Assembly (NCBI RefSeq): GCF_013410405.1
Contig: NZ_JACCFK010000001.1
Span: 248,001 to 312,000 of the forward strand
DNA: 64,000 bases
Source of the DNA: Amycolatopsis endophytica
GTDB lineage: Bacteria; Actinomycetota; Actinomycetes; Mycobacteriales; Pseudonocardiaceae
Reading direction: 5' to 3'
The number at the start of each line of letters is the position of its first letter. The stretch's first letter is position 1. The notes below the pieces were generated by a model. That model was not told where the DNA came from, did not search any database, and worked only from the letters and a program-made list of their open reading frames with translations. A program made the position numbers and the translations under genes. This document shows, in pieces, positions 43,723-53,745 of the stretch.

Positions 43723-44295
43723 CTACCCCCCGTGGCGCGGCGAAGTGACGTACTCCGCCCAGTACAACGCCGTGTCGCCGTAGCGCGAGGCGCGCAGCGG
43801 TTCGAAACCCGGCGGCCAGTCCGGTTCGCCGTCCCGAAGGGCGCGCTCGACGATCACCAGCCCGTCCTCGGCCAGCCAGCCGCCCGCGGCCAGCGCGATG
43901 AGCACGCCGCGAATCTTCCCGGCCCCCACCGCGTACGGCGGATCGGCCAGCACCAGGTGGAACGGCTCGTCCGCGGGCTGGGCAAGGACCGTCTCGACGG
44001 GACCGGAGCGCACCGCACCACCAAGACCCAGCGCGCTCACGTTCGCCCTGAGCACCTGCGCGGCCCGGCGGTCGGACTCGACGAACACCGCATCGGCCGC
44101 TCCCCGCGACAACGCTTCGAGTCCCAGCGCGCCGGATCCGGCGTAGAGGTCCAGGACACGCGCCTCGCGCAGTTCACCCGCGGCTTCCAGCGCGTTGAAC
44201 AACGCCTCCCGCACGCGTTCGGACGTCGGCCGCGTGCCCTGCGAAGGCACCTTCAGCCGCCTGCCGCTCGCCGCCCCGGCCACGATCCTGGTCAC
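43723..44295 (-). CDS. rsmD: 16S rRNA (guanine(966)-N(2))-methyltransferase
   Basis: The 190-residue methyltransferase modifies 16S rRNA in the small-subunit assembly. MTRIVAGAASGRRL is the family start (GTG 44295; a longer frame exists but is untypical). SAM-binding DLYAGSGALGLEALSRG (about 46-62) and catalytic LADPPY (about 115) are present. It pairs with coaD as in most bacteria. Confidence 0.95.
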   Translation of the reverse strand: MTRIVAGAASGRRLKVPSQGTRPTSERVREALFNALEAAGELREARVLDLYAGSGALGLEALSRGAADAVFVESDRRAAQVLRANVSALGLGGAVRSGPVETVLAQPADEPFHLVLADPPYAVGAGKIRGVLIALAAGGWLAEDGLVIVERALRDGEPDWPPGFEPLRASRYGDTALYWAEYVTSPRHGG

Positions 44296-44323
44296 CCGTC
44301 CATCATCGCGCTGTGTTCTGCGC

Positions 44324-44342
44324 GGGGTTTTGGCCAGGACCC
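44324..44342. promoter_or_regulatory. Degenerate RAE-like element upstream of the HelR-type gene
   Basis: GGGGTTTTGGCCAGGACCC is a 19-base partly symmetric sequence 71 bases before the helicase start. It has the length and GGGG...CCC ends of the rifamycin-associated element found upstream of helR and other rifamycin-response genes, but the inner bases match poorly. Confidence 0.25.
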
Positions 44343-44413
44343 GGTGAACGGCGCGCGCGGCACGCGTAGAGTCAATCTTCCTGTTGCCGGCGAGTGAGCT
44401 GTAGGAGCGCTGC

Positions 44414-46555
44414 GTGTCGGAACCTCGGGTCAGACGGGCCGAGATCGCCATCGAACAACATCACGTGGACCGCGTCTACACCCGGTTGGCCGAACTCCGG
44501 GCGCAGGCCGAGGCCATGCGCGCCAAGGGTTACGAGATCGGTCACGGCGCCCAGCGCGAGGCTGTTTTCGAGCAGGCTTCGATGCTGTTCGAGCGCGACA
44601 TGATGGTGCACCACGCGACCCAGACCCTGCAGACGCTCGACGCCGAGTACGAGGGCCTGGTCTTCGGACGGCTGGACCACACCAGCCGGGAGAAGATCTA
44701 CGTCGGCCGCCTCGGCATCCGCGACGCCGAGTTCGACAACCTCGTCACCGACTGGCGCGCCCCCGCGGCCGCCGCGTTCTACCAGGCCACGGCCGAGGAC
44801 CCGATGGACGTGGTCCGCCGCCGCGTCATCCGCTGCTCCGGGCAGACCGTGCTCGACGTGGACGACGACGTGCTGATCCCGGACGCCGTCGACGACGACA
44901 TGCAGGTGGTCGGCGAGGGCGCGCTGATGGCCGCGCTCGGCCGCTCGCGCGGCGAGAAGATGCGCGACATCGTCGCCACCATCCAGAAGGAACAGGACGA
45001 GGTCATCCGCGCGCCGTGGCGTGGTGTCACGGAGATCACCGGTGGCCCCGGGACGGGCAAGACCGCCGTCGCGCTGCACCGCGCGGCCTACCTGCTGTAC
45101 CGGCACCGCCGCCAGCTCGGCGGGGCCGGCGTGCTGGTGGTCGGCCCGTCGGGCGTCTTCACGAACTACATCTCCCGCGTGCTCCCCTCGATGGGTGAGA
45201 CGAACGTCGAGCTGCGCGCGCTGGGTTCGGTCCTCGACGGGCTCGACACCGAACGGCAGGACCCGGCGCCGCTGGCCGCGGTCAAGGGCTCGCTGCGGAT
45301 GCGCAAGGTGCTGCTCAAGGCGCTGCGCGACACTCCGCCGGACGTGCCCGACGAGATGCGGATCCTCTACAAGGGCGACCTGCTCAAGCTGACCCGCAAG
45401 GAGCTGGAGAAGGTGCGCCGCCGGGTGCACGGCCACGGCGGTCCGGCGAACCGGTCGCGGGTCCGCGCGGCGGAAGCTCTGCTGGAGGCGCTGGCCGACC
45501 GCGCCGAGGAGAACGCGCGCACCGACGGCCGCACGGTCGAACGCGCCGACGTGATTCACGACCTGGGTGAGCGCATCGACTTCCACCGCTTCCTGGTGGT
45601 GTGGTGGCCGGTGCTGTACCCGGGCGAAATCCTGCGGTGGCTGGCCGATCCGAAGCGGCTCACCAAGGCGGCGCGGGGCGTGCTGACGCCCGCCGAGGTC
45701 GACCTGTTGTCGGCGTCGTTCGCGGAGTCCGCGGACGACGAGCGCGAGTGGACGGTCGCCGACGTCGCGCTGCTGGACGAGCTGCGTGTGCTGGTCGGCC
45801 CGCCACCCAAGCGGCGCCGCCGCACGCAGCAGATCGAGCTGGACGCCGCGCCGCCGGAGCGCGGGTCGTCGGGCAAGCCGCACCGTCCGGAGCACTACGA
45901 CGAGTACTCGCACATCGTCGTCGACGAGTCGCAGGACCTCTCCCCCATGCAGTGGCGGATGGTCGGGCGGCGCGGCAAGTACGCCAGCTGGACGGTCGTC
46001 GGTGACCCGGTGCAGAGCTCGTGGCCCGATCCGGAGGAGGCGGCGCAGGCGCGCACGCAGGTCTTCGGCGCCCGCACCCCGGTGCGGAAGTACACGCTGC
46101 GCACCAACTACCGGAACTCGGCGGAGATCTTCGCGCTGGCCGCGCGGGTGGTCGCCGGGCACGCGGCCGAGGACGAGCTGCCGCGCGCGGTCCGGACCAC
46201 CGGTCTCGAACCGGAGGTGCGGACGGCCGAGCGCGGCAGCGTGGAGAACGCGGTGCAGGCGGCGGCGAAGGAACTGCTGGACGCGGTCGAGGGCACCGTC
46301 GGTGTGATCTGCGCCATGGATCGGGTCGGCGAGGTCCGCACCTGGGTCCAGGGGCAGGCCGACGAGCGGCTCAAGGTCGTCGGCAGCCTCGACGCCAAGG
46401 GCCTGGAGTACGACGCCGTCGTACTGGTCGAACCGACCGAGCTGATCACCGAGTCGACCACCGGCCGCCGCGTGCTCTACGTGGCGCTGACCCGCGCGAC
46501 GCAGCAGCTGACGGTCGTGGCCTCCGACGACGAGTGGCTGCCGTCCGCGAAATAA
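44414..46555 (+). CDS. HelD/HelR-type RNA polymerase-associated helicase
   Basis: The 713-residue UvrD-like superfamily 1 protein has an N-terminal coiled coil (about 1-85), Walker A GGPGTGKTAV (about 210-219), a central insertion (about 290-490), VVDESQDLSPMQ (about 500-511), NYRNSAEI and the late VLYVALTRATQQL. This layout matches actinobacterial HelD/HelR, which frees stalled or drug-bound RNA polymerase; HelR gives rifampicin tolerance in Streptomyces. Generic UvrD helicase is less likely because of the short, N-terminally coiled form. The GTG at 44414 has TAGGAG upstream. It is divergent from rsmD. Confidence 0.87.
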   Translation: MSEPRVRRAEIAIEQHHVDRVYTRLAELRAQAEAMRAKGYEIGHGAQREAVFEQASMLFERDMMVHHATQTLQTLDAEYEGLVFGRLDHTSREKIYVGRLGIRDAEFDNLVTDWRAPAAAAFYQATAEDPMDVVRRRVIRCSGQTVLDVDDDVLIPDAVDDDMQVVGEGALMAALGRSRGEKMRDIVATIQKEQDEVIRAPWRGVTEITGGPGTGKTAVALHRAAYLLYRHRRQLGGAGVLVVGPSGVFTNYISRVLPSMGETNVELRALGSVLDGLDTERQDPAPLAAVKGSLRMRKVLLKALRDTPPDVPDEMRILYKGDLLKLTRKELEKVRRRVHGHGGPANRSRVRAAEALLEALADRAEENARTDGRTVERADVIHDLGERIDFHRFLVVWWPVLYPGEILRWLADPKRLTKAARGVLTPAEVDLLSASFAESADDEREWTVADVALLDELRVLVGPPPKRRRRTQQIELDAAPPERGSSGKPHRPEHYDEYSHIVVDESQDLSPMQWRMVGRRGKYASWTVVGDPVQSSWPDPEEAAQARTQVFGARTPVRKYTLRTNYRNSAEIFALAARVVAGHAAEDELPRAVRTTGLEPEVRTAERGSVENAVQAAAKELLDAVEGTVGVICAMDRVGEVRTWVQGQADERLKVVGSLDAKGLEYDAVVLVEPTELITESTTGRRVLYVALTRATQQLTVVASDDEWLPSAK

Positions 46556-46667
46556 ATCACCACAATCGTGGCGCTTTCGTTAGTGCCGGCCATTTCCCGG
46601 GCAATTACCATGCACGGCGAGACCGATCGTCTCTTCGTGTGTCACGGGACTGTGGATGGAGCACCTC

Positions 46668-47603
46668 ATGGCAGGTTGGGTGCGTGCTGCGCGCCGTACG
46701 ATGGCCTCGATCGGCCTCGTCGCGGCGCTGCTCACGACCGCCGCGTGTACGGGCGGCGGCGGCGAAGCCGGGCTGGGCGACGATGGAACCGCTGGTCAGG
46801 GCGTTATTGGTGAGGCACCGGTGGCGGGTGAGGCGGATCTGGCCGCCAGCCCGACCGCGCAGGCCATCCGGGCGCGGGGCACCCTGATCGTCGGTGGTGA
46901 CGAGAACCTGCCACTGCTGTCGCAGCGGAATCCGATCACGGGAAGTACTGACGGATTCGACGCCACACTCGGAAAAATGCTGGCGAAATACATCATCGGC
47001 AGGCCGAACGTCAACATCGTGACCACCACACCGGAAACGCGGGAAGCGATGTTGAAAACGGGCACGGTGGACACCGTGATCCGCATCTACACGATCACCG
47101 CGGAGCGGGCGCAACGGGTCGCGTTCGCGGGCCCGTACCTCCTGTCGGGCCAGGCCATCGCGACCCTCAAGGGCACCACCGGTATCGACGACCCCGGTGA
47201 CCTCAACGGCAAGAACGTGCTCGCCGTAGCGGGCACGACGAGCGTGACGGCGCTGCAGCAGCGCGCGCCGGGCGCGAAGATCACCACCTACGGCACGGCG
47301 GAGGAGTGCGTCCAGGCACTGGAGCAGGGCAAGGGCGACGCGTACGTGCACGACCTGACGGTGCTCGCCGGCGAGGCCCAGCTGGACGAGAAGCTGCAGA
47401 TCAGCGGGCAGCCGTTCACCAGCGAGCCCTACGGCATCGGCTTGAAGCTCGACGACGGCTCGTTCAAGCAGTTCATCAACGACTGGCTGCGCAAGATCCA
47501 GGCGGACGGGCTGTGGCAGCGCGCGTGGCAGCAGACGCTGGGAACGGTCGTCACCGGCGAGGCGCCGCCACCCCCGCAGATCGGCTCGGTCCCCGGCTCC
47601 TAG
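46668..47603 (+). CDS. Orphan glutamate/glutamine-binding lipoprotein
   Basis: The 311-residue protein is a type 3 solute-binding protein. A signal peptide ends at a lipobox-like TTAAC (Cys about residue 27), so it is membrane-anchored on the outside. [15 protein letters not shown] spacing and [25 protein letters not shown] and the late [17 protein letters not shown] match glutamate/glutamine-binding proteins. ATG 46668 is preferred over 46656 because GGAG lies six bases before it. No permease or ATPase gene is adjacent, as with sensory GlnH of mycobacteria, which signals nutrient status rather than feeding a transporter. Confidence 0.85.
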   Translation: MAGWVRAARRTMASIGLVAALLTTAACTGGGGEAGLGDDGTAGQGVIGEAPVAGEADLAASPTAQAIRARGTLIVGGDENLPLLSQRNPITGSTDGFDATLGKMLAKYIIGRPNVNIVTTTPETREAMLKTGTVDTVIRIYTITAERAQRVAFAGPYLLSGQAIATLKGTTGIDDPGDLNGKNVLAVAGTTSVTALQQRAPGAKITTYGTAEECVQALEQGKGDAYVHDLTVLAGEAQLDEKLQISGQPFTSEPYGIGLKLDDGSFKQFINDWLRKIQADGLWQRAWQQTLGTVVTGEAPPPPQIGSVPGS

Positions 47604-47610
47604 CGCTCAC

Positions 47611-47643
47611 CGCGAGTTCCACCTTTCCGCGCGCGAGTTCCAC
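47611..47643 (+). repeat. Direct repeat CGCGAGTTCCAC
   Basis: CGCGAGTTCCAC occurs at 47611-47622 and 47632-47643, 21 bases apart, directly after the binding-protein gene. The 21-base period equals that of the GGCAAACACG family, but the sequence is different. Confidence 0.7.
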
Positions 47644-47688
47644 GTTCGTGTGGGAAGGGTTCCGGTGCGGGTGGCGTTGGACGTTGCC

Positions 47689-48678
47689 GTGAGTTCCCTG
47701 TCCCAGGTCGCGTTGTCCGTGCTGGACCTCTCGCCCATCCCGAGTGGCGCGGACGCCCGCACCGCGCTCCGCGGCTCGATCGAGCTGGCCCGGCGGACCG
47801 AACGGCTGGGCTACCGCCGGTTCTGGGTGGCCGAGCACCACAACATGCCGGGCGTGGCGAGCTCGGCCACGACGGTCCTGATGAGCCACGTCGCGGCGGC
47901 CACCGAGACCATCCGGGTCGGGTCCGGTGGCATCATGCTGCCCAACCACGCGCCACTCGTGGTGGCCGAGCAGTTCGGCATGCTGGAGGCGTTCCACCCG
48001 GGCCGCATCGATCTGGGCATCGGCCGCGCGCCGGGCACCGACCAGCGGACGGCGGCCGCGCTGCGGGGTCCGGCACAAGCCCTGGGCGCCGACGACTTTC
48101 CGCGACAGCTGACCGAGCTGATGAGCTACTTCGACGGCACGGGGCCGGTGCGGGCGGTGCCCGCCTACCGGCCGCCGGTGTGGCTGCTCGGGTCCAGCGG
48201 GTTCAGCGCGCGGCTGGCCGGTTCGCTCGGGCTGCCGTTCGCCTTCGCCCACCATTTCAGCGCGCGCAACACCGTGCCAGCGGTGCGGCTCTACCGCGAG
48301 TCGTTCCGGCCGTCGGAGGCGCTGTCCGAGCCGTACGTGATGCTCGGCGCCGCGGTGGTCTGCGCCGAGACCGACGAGCGGGCGCGGTGGCTGGCGGGCC
48401 CGAGCGGCCTGCAGTTCCTCAGCCTGCGCCGCGGCGACCCGGCCCCGCTGCCCTCTCCCGAGGAGGCCGCGGAGTACCCGTACTCCGACCTCGACCGGCT
48501 CCTCGTCGACGAGCGGCTGGGCACCACGGTGCACGGTTCACCGTCGACCGTGCGCAAGGGCCTGGAAACCCTGGTCGACGACACCGGCGCCGACGAGCTG
48601 ATGATCACGACCATGGTGCACGGCGAGGCCGACCGACTCCGCTCCTACGAGCTGCTGGCCGACCTCGCCCACCGCTGA
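47689..48678 (+). CDS. Luciferase-like (LLM) flavin-dependent oxidoreductase
   Basis: The protein of about 329 residues is a luciferase-like monooxygenase of the group beginning [32 protein letters not shown] (about 48-67) and [10 protein letters not shown] (about 81-90) mark the F420/FMN-binding TIM barrel; [12 protein letters not shown] follows. GTG 47689 is chosen by homology; GTG 47665, with GGGAAGG upstream, would add eight residues and is also plausible. The substrate is unknown. It ends two bases from the convergent methyltransferase gene. Confidence 0.88.
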   Translation: MSSLSQVALSVLDLSPIPSGADARTALRGSIELARRTERLGYRRFWVAEHHNMPGVASSATTVLMSHVAAATETIRVGSGGIMLPNHAPLVVAEQFGMLEAFHPGRIDLGIGRAPGTDQRTAAALRGPAQALGADDFPRQLTELMSYFDGTGPVRAVPAYRPPVWLLGSSGFSARLAGSLGLPFAFAHHFSARNTVPAVRLYRESFRPSEALSEPYVMLGAAVVCAETDERARWLAGPSGLQFLSLRRGDPAPLPSPEEAAEYPYSDLDRLLVDERLGTTVHGSPSTVRKGLETLVDDTGADELMITTMVHGEADRLRSYELLADLAHR

Positions 48679-48680
48679 GG

Positions 48681-49973
48681 TCAGGAGAGCCAGGCCGAGC
48701 GCACCGGCGGGAGGCCGCTGCCGCCGCGGGCCGTCGGCTTCACGGCCAGGATCTGGTTGACCCCGATCGCCCCGGATTCGAAGCTCAGCGCGGACGCGGC
48801 CATGTACAACCGCCATACGCGGGCCCGTCCCGGGCTGCTCAGCCGGATCGCCTCGTCCCAGTTCGCTTCGAGGTTCGCCACCCACGCGCGCAGCGTGCGC
48901 CCGTAGTGCTCGCGCAACGCCTCGACGTCGCGCACCTCGAAACCGACCTCCTCGATCGCGGCGGCCATCGCGCTCACGGGTTCCAGCTCCCCGTCCGGGA
49001 AGACGTACCTGTCGATGAACGACGTCTTCTGGTCGCGCACCGGCGCCGTCGGGTGCCGGGAGATGGCGTGGTTGAGCAGCCGACCCTCCGGTCGCAGGAG
49101 GTCGAACAGCGCCTTCGCGTACACCGGCAGCATCGACGCGCCCACGTGCTCGGCCATCCCGATGCTGGAGATCGCGTCGAAGGGTCCGTCCGACACCTCG
49201 CGATAGTCCTGCACCCTGATCTCCACCAGGTCGGACAGCCCCTCTTCGGCGACCCGTTTGCGCGCGAAGTCGGCCTGCGCCTGCGACAGCGTGATGCCGA
49301 CCGCGTGCGCCCCGTACTCCTTGGCGGCGTGGATGACGAACGCGCCCCAGCCGCACCCGACGTCGAGCACGCGCATGCCCTCGCGCAGCCCGAGCTTGCG
49401 CGCCACGAGGTCGACCTTCGCGGTCTGCGCCTCCTCCAGCGTCGTCTCCGGCTTGGCCCACACGGCACACGAATAAGTCATCGACGGGCCGAGTACCAGT
49501 GCGTAGAAATCGTTGCCGACGTCGTAGTGGTGCGAAATCGCGGCGGCGTCGCGCTTGCGCGAGTGCATGCGCCCGCCGAGCCGGATCTCCTCGGGCGGCG
49601 GTTTCGGCGGGAAGCCGACGAGGCCGAGTTTGACCGCACCGGCCGCCAGTTTCCGCCGGGTCACCCAGTCGAGGTTCACGCCGAAGCCGCTGGAGTGCGC
49701 GAGCTCGCCGAGACGTTCCAGGCCCTGGACGAACGGGCCGTCGAGGTCGAGTTCCCCGGCGACGTGCGCGCGGGCCACGCCCAGCTCGTTGGGCGCCCAC
49801 AGCAGCCGACGCAGCGCGCGACGGTTCTCCAGGTGCAGCACGGGCGCGTCCGGCGGGCCGGTTTCGCTGCCGTCCCAGCATCGGATCCGGATCGGGACTT
49901 GTTGGCCCAGCGCCGTGCTCAGAAGTTCTCCGACGGCGCCGGCGACTCCGCCTGCGCTACCCACGAACTTCAT
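48681..49973 (-). CDS. cfa: Cyclopropane-fatty-acyl-phospholipid synthase family methyltransferase
   Basis: The 430-residue SAM enzyme resembles cyclopropane fatty acid synthases. An N-terminal lipid-binding region (about 1-125) precedes SAM motif I VLDVGCGWGAFVIHA (about 205-219); SISHHYDVGNDFY-type sequence (AISHHYDVGNDFYALVLG, about 150-167) and QKTSFIDRYVFPDGEL (about 320) are typical. It could add a methylene or methyl group to membrane lipid acyl chains, as in tuberculostearate-type synthesis. The start is ATG 49973. Confidence 0.9.
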   Translation of the reverse strand: MKFVGSAGGVAGAVGELLSTALGQQVPIRIRCWDGSETGPPDAPVLHLENRRALRRLLWAPNELGVARAHVAGELDLDGPFVQGLERLGELAHSSGFGVNLDWVTRRKLAAGAVKLGLVGFPPKPPPEEIRLGGRMHSRKRDAAAISHHYDVGNDFYALVLGPSMTYSCAVWAKPETTLEEAQTAKVDLVARKLGLREGMRVLDVGCGWGAFVIHAAKEYGAHAVGITLSQAQADFARKRVAEEGLSDLVEIRVQDYREVSDGPFDAISSIGMAEHVGASMLPVYAKALFDLLRPEGRLLNHAISRHPTAPVRDQKTSFIDRYVFPDGELEPVSAMAAAIEEVGFEVRDVEALREHYGRTLRAWVANLEANWDEAIRLSSPGRARVWRLYMAASALSFESGAIGVNQILAVKPTARGGSGLPPVRSAWLS

Positions 49974-50079
49974 TCAAGCACGCGATCCGCGAAAACGCTT
50001 GTATTAGCGAACTAATTCACCATTGTGTGCGGCACCGGCCGGAAACCGGCCCATTCATCCCGTTTGCCGGAAATAGACG

Positions 50080-50117
50080 AAGAGGGGGCAGGCGGAGTGC
50101 TCCGCCTGCCCCCTCTT
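50080..50117 (-). terminator. Terminator after pyc
   Basis: AAGAGGGGGCAGGCGGAG (50080-50097) and its exact complement (50100-50117) form an 18-base perfect stem with a 2-base loop, ten bases beyond the pyc stop. It is a strong GC hairpin with short U-rich edges. Confidence 0.9.
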
Positions 50118-50126
50118 CCGGGCGTG

Positions 50127-53100
50127 TCACTCCAGCACGATCAGCAGATCGCCGCCTTCGACCTGCTGCACCGAGTTGATCGCCAGCCGCGAGACCTTCC
50201 CGGGCCCGGACGCGGTGATCGCGGCCTCCATCTTCATCGCCTCGATGGTCGCGACCGTGGCACCCGCGGCCACCTCGTCGCCCTCCGAGACCGCCAGCGT
50301 GACCACACCGGCGAACGGCGCGGCGACCTGCTTCGGGTCGGACTTGTCGGCCTTCTCCGCGGCGGGCAGGTCCGAGGCCACCGACCGGTCACGCACCTGG
50401 ATCGGGCGCAGCTGGCCGTTCAGGGTCGACATGACCGTGCGCAGACCACGCTCGTCCGCCTCGCCGACGGCCTCCAGCTCGAACAGCAGCCGGACACCGG
50501 GTTCGAGGTCCACCGCGTACTCCTCGCCGGGGCGCAGACCGTAGAAGAAGTCCTTGCTGGGCAGGACACTCGTGTCTCCGTAGGCACGGCGGTGTTCCTC
50601 GAACTCCTTCGTGGGCCCGGGGAACAGCAGCCGGTTCAGGGTCGCGCGCCGGTCGTTCGCCAGGCCCTCACGGTCGTCGGCGGACAGTTCCACGACCGGC
50701 TTCGGCTCGGCGCGGCCTTCGAGTGCCTTGCTGCGGAACGGTTCCGGCCAGCCGCCGGGCGGGTCGCCCAGCTCGCCGCGCAGGAAGCCGATCACCGAGT
50801 CCGGGATGTCGTAGCGGTTGGGCTCGGCCTCGAACTTCTCCGGCTCGACCCCGGCGCCGACCAGGTGCAGCGCGAGGTCACCGACCACCTTCGACGACGG
50901 CGTCACCTTCACCAGGTGGCCCAGGATCTTGTCCGCCGCCGCGTACATCGCCTCGATCTCCTCGAAGCGGTCACCGAGGCCGAGTGCCTTGGCCTGGGTG
51001 CGCAGGTTGGACAGCTGACCACCGGGGATCTCGTGGTCGTACACGCGGCCGGTCGGCGACGCCAGGCCCGCCTCGAACGGCGCGTAGATCTTGCGCACGA
51101 TCTCCCAGTACGGCTCCAGGTCCCCGACCGCGCGCAGGCTCAGGCCCGAAGGCCGCGCCGAGTGATCGGTCGCCGCGACGATCGCCGACAGCGAGGGCTG
51201 CGAGGTCGTCCCGGCCATCGAAGCGACCGCGCCGTCCACGGCGTCCGCACCCGCGTTGATCGCCGCGAGGTAGGTGCCCAGCTGGCCACCCGCGGTGTCG
51301 TGGGTGTGGATGTGCACCGGCAGGTCGAACTCCTTGCGCAGCGCGGAAACCAGCTTCTCCGCGGCGGGCGCGCGCAGCAGGCCGGCCATGTCCTTGATCG
51401 CCAGGACGTGCGCCCCCGCGCCCACGATCTGCTCGGCCAGCTTGAGGTAGTAGTCCAGCGTGTACAGCTTCTCACCCGGGTCGGTGAGGTCCGACGTGTA
51501 GCACAATGCCACCTCGGCGACAGCGCTTCCGGTCTCGCGCACGGCCTCGATCGCCGGGCGCATCTGCTCGACGTCGTTGAGGGCGTCGAAGATGCGGAAG
51601 ATGTCGATGCCGGTCTTGGCGGCCTCCTCGACGAAGGCACTGGTCACCTCGGTCGGGTACGGCGTGTAGCCGACCGTGTTCCGCCCGCGCAGCAGCATCT
51701 GCAGGCAGATGTTCGGCACCGCCTCACGCAACTTCGCCAGCCGCTCCCACGGGTCCTCGGCCAGGAACCGCAGCGCCACGTCGTAGGTCGCGCCGCCCCA
51801 GCATTCCAGCGACAGCATCTGCGGCAGCGTGTGCGCCACCACCGGCGCGACGGCCAGCAGATCCTTCGTTCGCACGCGGGTGGCCAGCAGCGACTGGTGC
51901 GCGTCGCGGAAAGTGGTGTCGGTGACGCCCAGGGTCGGCGACTCACGCAGCCAGCGCGCGAAACCCTCGGGGCCCAGCTCGGTCAGCTTCTGCTTCGACC
52001 CCGCCCGCGGCTCACCCGAAGGCAGCGACGGCAGCTTGGTGGCCGGGTCGATCAGCCGAGGGCGCTCGCCGTGCGGCTTGTTGACCGTGACGTCGGCGAG
52101 GTAGGTCAGCAGGCGGGTGCCGCGGTCGGCGGAGTGCCGCGCGGTCAGCAGGTGCGGCCGCTCCTCGATGAAGCTCGTGGTGACGCGCCCGGCGGCGAAG
52201 TCCGGGTCGTCGAGCACGGCCTGCAGGAACGGGATGTTCGTGGACACGCCACGGATCCGGAACTCGGCCAGTGCCCGGCGGGCGCGGCCGACCGCGGTCT
52301 TGAAGTCGCGGCCGCGGCAGGAGAGCTTGACGAGCATCGAGTCGAAGTGCGCGCTGATCTCCGTGCCGGCGAACGCGGTACCGCCGTCGAGCCGGATGCC
52401 GGAGCCACCGGGCGAGCGGTAGGCCGAGATCATGCCGGTGTCCGGGCGGAACCCGTTGGCCGGGTCCTCGGTGGTGATGCGGCACTGCATCGCCGCGCCG
52501 CGCAGGTAGACGCGGTCCTGCGACAGGCCGAGGTCGTCGAGCGTCGCGCCGGAGGCGATGCGCAGCTGCGACTGCACCAGGTCGACGTCGGTGACCTCCT
52601 CGGTCACCGTGTGCTCGACCTGGATGCGCGGGTTCATCTCGATGAAGACGTGGTTGCCGTCCTTGTCGAGCAGGAACTCGACGGTGCCGGCGTTGCGGTA
52701 GCCGATCTTGCGGGCGAAGGCGACGGCGTCGTTGCAGATGCGTTCCCGCAGCTCGGGGTCGAGGTTGGGCGCCGGGGCCAGCTCGATGACCTTCTGGTGC
52801 CGCCGCTGCACCGAGCAGTCGCGCTCGAAGAGGTGGATCACGTTGCCCGCACCGTCGGCGAGGATCTGGACCTCGATGTGCCGCGGATCGACGACGGCTT
52901 TTTCGAGGAAGACGGTCGGGTCACCGAACGCCGACTCGGCCTCACGCATCGCGGCCTCGATCGACTCGCGCAGGTGCGCCGGGTCCTCCACGCGGCGCAT
53001 ACCCCGGCCGCCACCACCGGCGACGGCCTTGACGAACACCGGGAACCCGACCTCGTCGGCCGCGCTGGTGAGGGTGTCGATGTCGGTCGAGGGCTGGGAG

Positions 53101-53501
53101 GAACCGAGAACCGGCACCCCGGCCGCACGGGCGGCCGCCACGGCGCGTGCCTTGTTCCCGGTCAGCTCCAGGATCTCCGCGCTCGGGCCGACGAACGTGA
53201 TCCCGGCTTCCTCGCACGCGCGCGCGAGATCCGGGTTCTCGGACAGGAATCCGTAACCGGGGTAGACCGCGTCCGCTCCGGCCTTCCGTGCGGCGCCGAC
53301 GATCTCCTCCACGTCGAGGTAGGCGCGTACCGGGTGCCCCGGTTCGCCGATCTCGTAGGCTTCGTCGGCTTTCAGCCGGTGCAGCGAGTTGCGGTCCTCG
53401 TGGGGGAACACCGCCACCGTGCCCGCGCCCAGCTCGTAGCCCGCGCGGAACGCCCGGATGGCGATCTCCCCGCGGTTGGCGACCAGCACCTTGCGAAACA
53501 T
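50127..53501 (-). CDS. pyc: Pyruvate carboxylase
   Basis: The 1124-residue biotin enzyme carboxylates pyruvate to oxaloacetate. Order: biotin carboxylase (1-450; AVAGGGGRGMR near 157, EMNPRIQVEHTVTE near 285), carboxyltransferase TIM barrel (about 520-800; TFRDAHQSLLATR, HIHTHDTAGG), allosteric/linker domain and biotinyl domain with EAMKMEA (biotin on the Lys). ATG 53501 gives MFRKVLVANRGEIA with GGAAGGA upstream. In mycobacteria it also lies between rsmD and recG. Confidence 0.98.
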   Translation of the reverse strand: MFRKVLVANRGEIAIRAFRAGYELGAGTVAVFPHEDRNSLHRLKADEAYEIGEPGHPVRAYLDVEEIVGAARKAGADAVYPGYGFLSENPDLARACEEAGITFVGPSAEILELTGNKARAVAAARAAGVPVLGSSQPSTDIDTLTSAADEVGFPVFVKAVAGGGGRGMRRVEDPAHLRESIEAAMREAESAFGDPTVFLEKAVVDPRHIEVQILADGAGNVIHLFERDCSVQRRHQKVIELAPAPNLDPELRERICNDAVAFARKIGYRNAGTVEFLLDKDGNHVFIEMNPRIQVEHTVTEEVTDVDLVQSQLRIASGATLDDLGLSQDRVYLRGAAMQCRITTEDPANGFRPDTGMISAYRSPGGSGIRLDGGTAFAGTEISAHFDSMLVKLSCRGRDFKTAVGRARRALAEFRIRGVSTNIPFLQAVLDDPDFAAGRVTTSFIEERPHLLTARHSADRGTRLLTYLADVTVNKPHGERPRLIDPATKLPSLPSGEPRAGSKQKLTELGPEGFARWLRESPTLGVTDTTFRDAHQSLLATRVRTKDLLAVAPVVAHTLPQMLSLECWGGATYDVALRFLAEDPWERLAKLREAVPNICLQMLLRGRNTVGYTPYPTEVTSAFVEEAAKTGIDIFRIFDALNDVEQMRPAIEAVRETGSAVAEVALCYTSDLTDPGEKLYTLDYYLKLAEQIVGAGAHVLAIKDMAGLLRAPAAEKLVSALRKEFDLPVHIHTHDTAGGQLGTYLAAINAGADAVDGAVASMAGTTSQPSLSAIVAATDHSARPSGLSLRAVGDLEPYWEIVRKIYAPFEAGLASPTGRVYDHEIPGGQLSNLRTQAKALGLGDRFEEIEAMYAAADKILGHLVKVTPSSKVVGDLALHLVGAGVEPEKFEAEPNRYDIPDSVIGFLRGELGDPPGGWPEPFRSKALEGRAEPKPVVELSADDREGLANDRRATLNRLLFPGPTKEFEEHRRAYGDTSVLPSKDFFYGLRPGEEYAVDLEPGVRLLFELEAVGEADERGLRTVMSTLNGQLRPIQVRDRSVASDLPAAEKADKSDPKQVAAPFAGVVTLAVSEGDEVAAGATVATIEAMKMEAAITASGPGKVSRLAINSVQQVEGGDLLIVLE

Positions 53502-53649
53502 GCCCGGTCCTTCCCGGTAAACGGATCGGTAGTGCTGTGACGTTACCTTGCCGATCCCGCTCACCGGGAGTTCAGTCCCGGGTGATGGACATCATCCGGG
53601 ACGTGCGCATGCCGCACGAAAGTACGGGGTATTCCGGCCTCGTTTGACG

Positions 53650-53685
53650 AAAAAGTCAGCGCCACGCTCGGGCTCCGCCCCGAGC
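53650..53685 (-). terminator. Hairpin and T-run downstream of the pseudo-subtilase gene
   Basis: GCTCGGG (53666-53672) and CCCGAGC (53679-53685) form a stem; on the minus strand it is followed 11 bases later by TTTTT (53654-53650). This fits termination of the subtilase-like gene before the pyc promoter. The remainder of the 244-base gap shows nothing else. Confidence 0.65.
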
Positions 53686-53745
53686 GGGGCGATCTCGTCG
53701 GCCGTGACTTCGGCGCCTTCTGCCGCCGCCACGACATCCTCTGCC

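Noticed and set aside
50025..53540. Plus-strand open frame of about 1170 codons opposite pyc
   Set aside because: Antisense shadow of pyruvate carboxylase; Arg/Val/Asp/His-rich with no domain.
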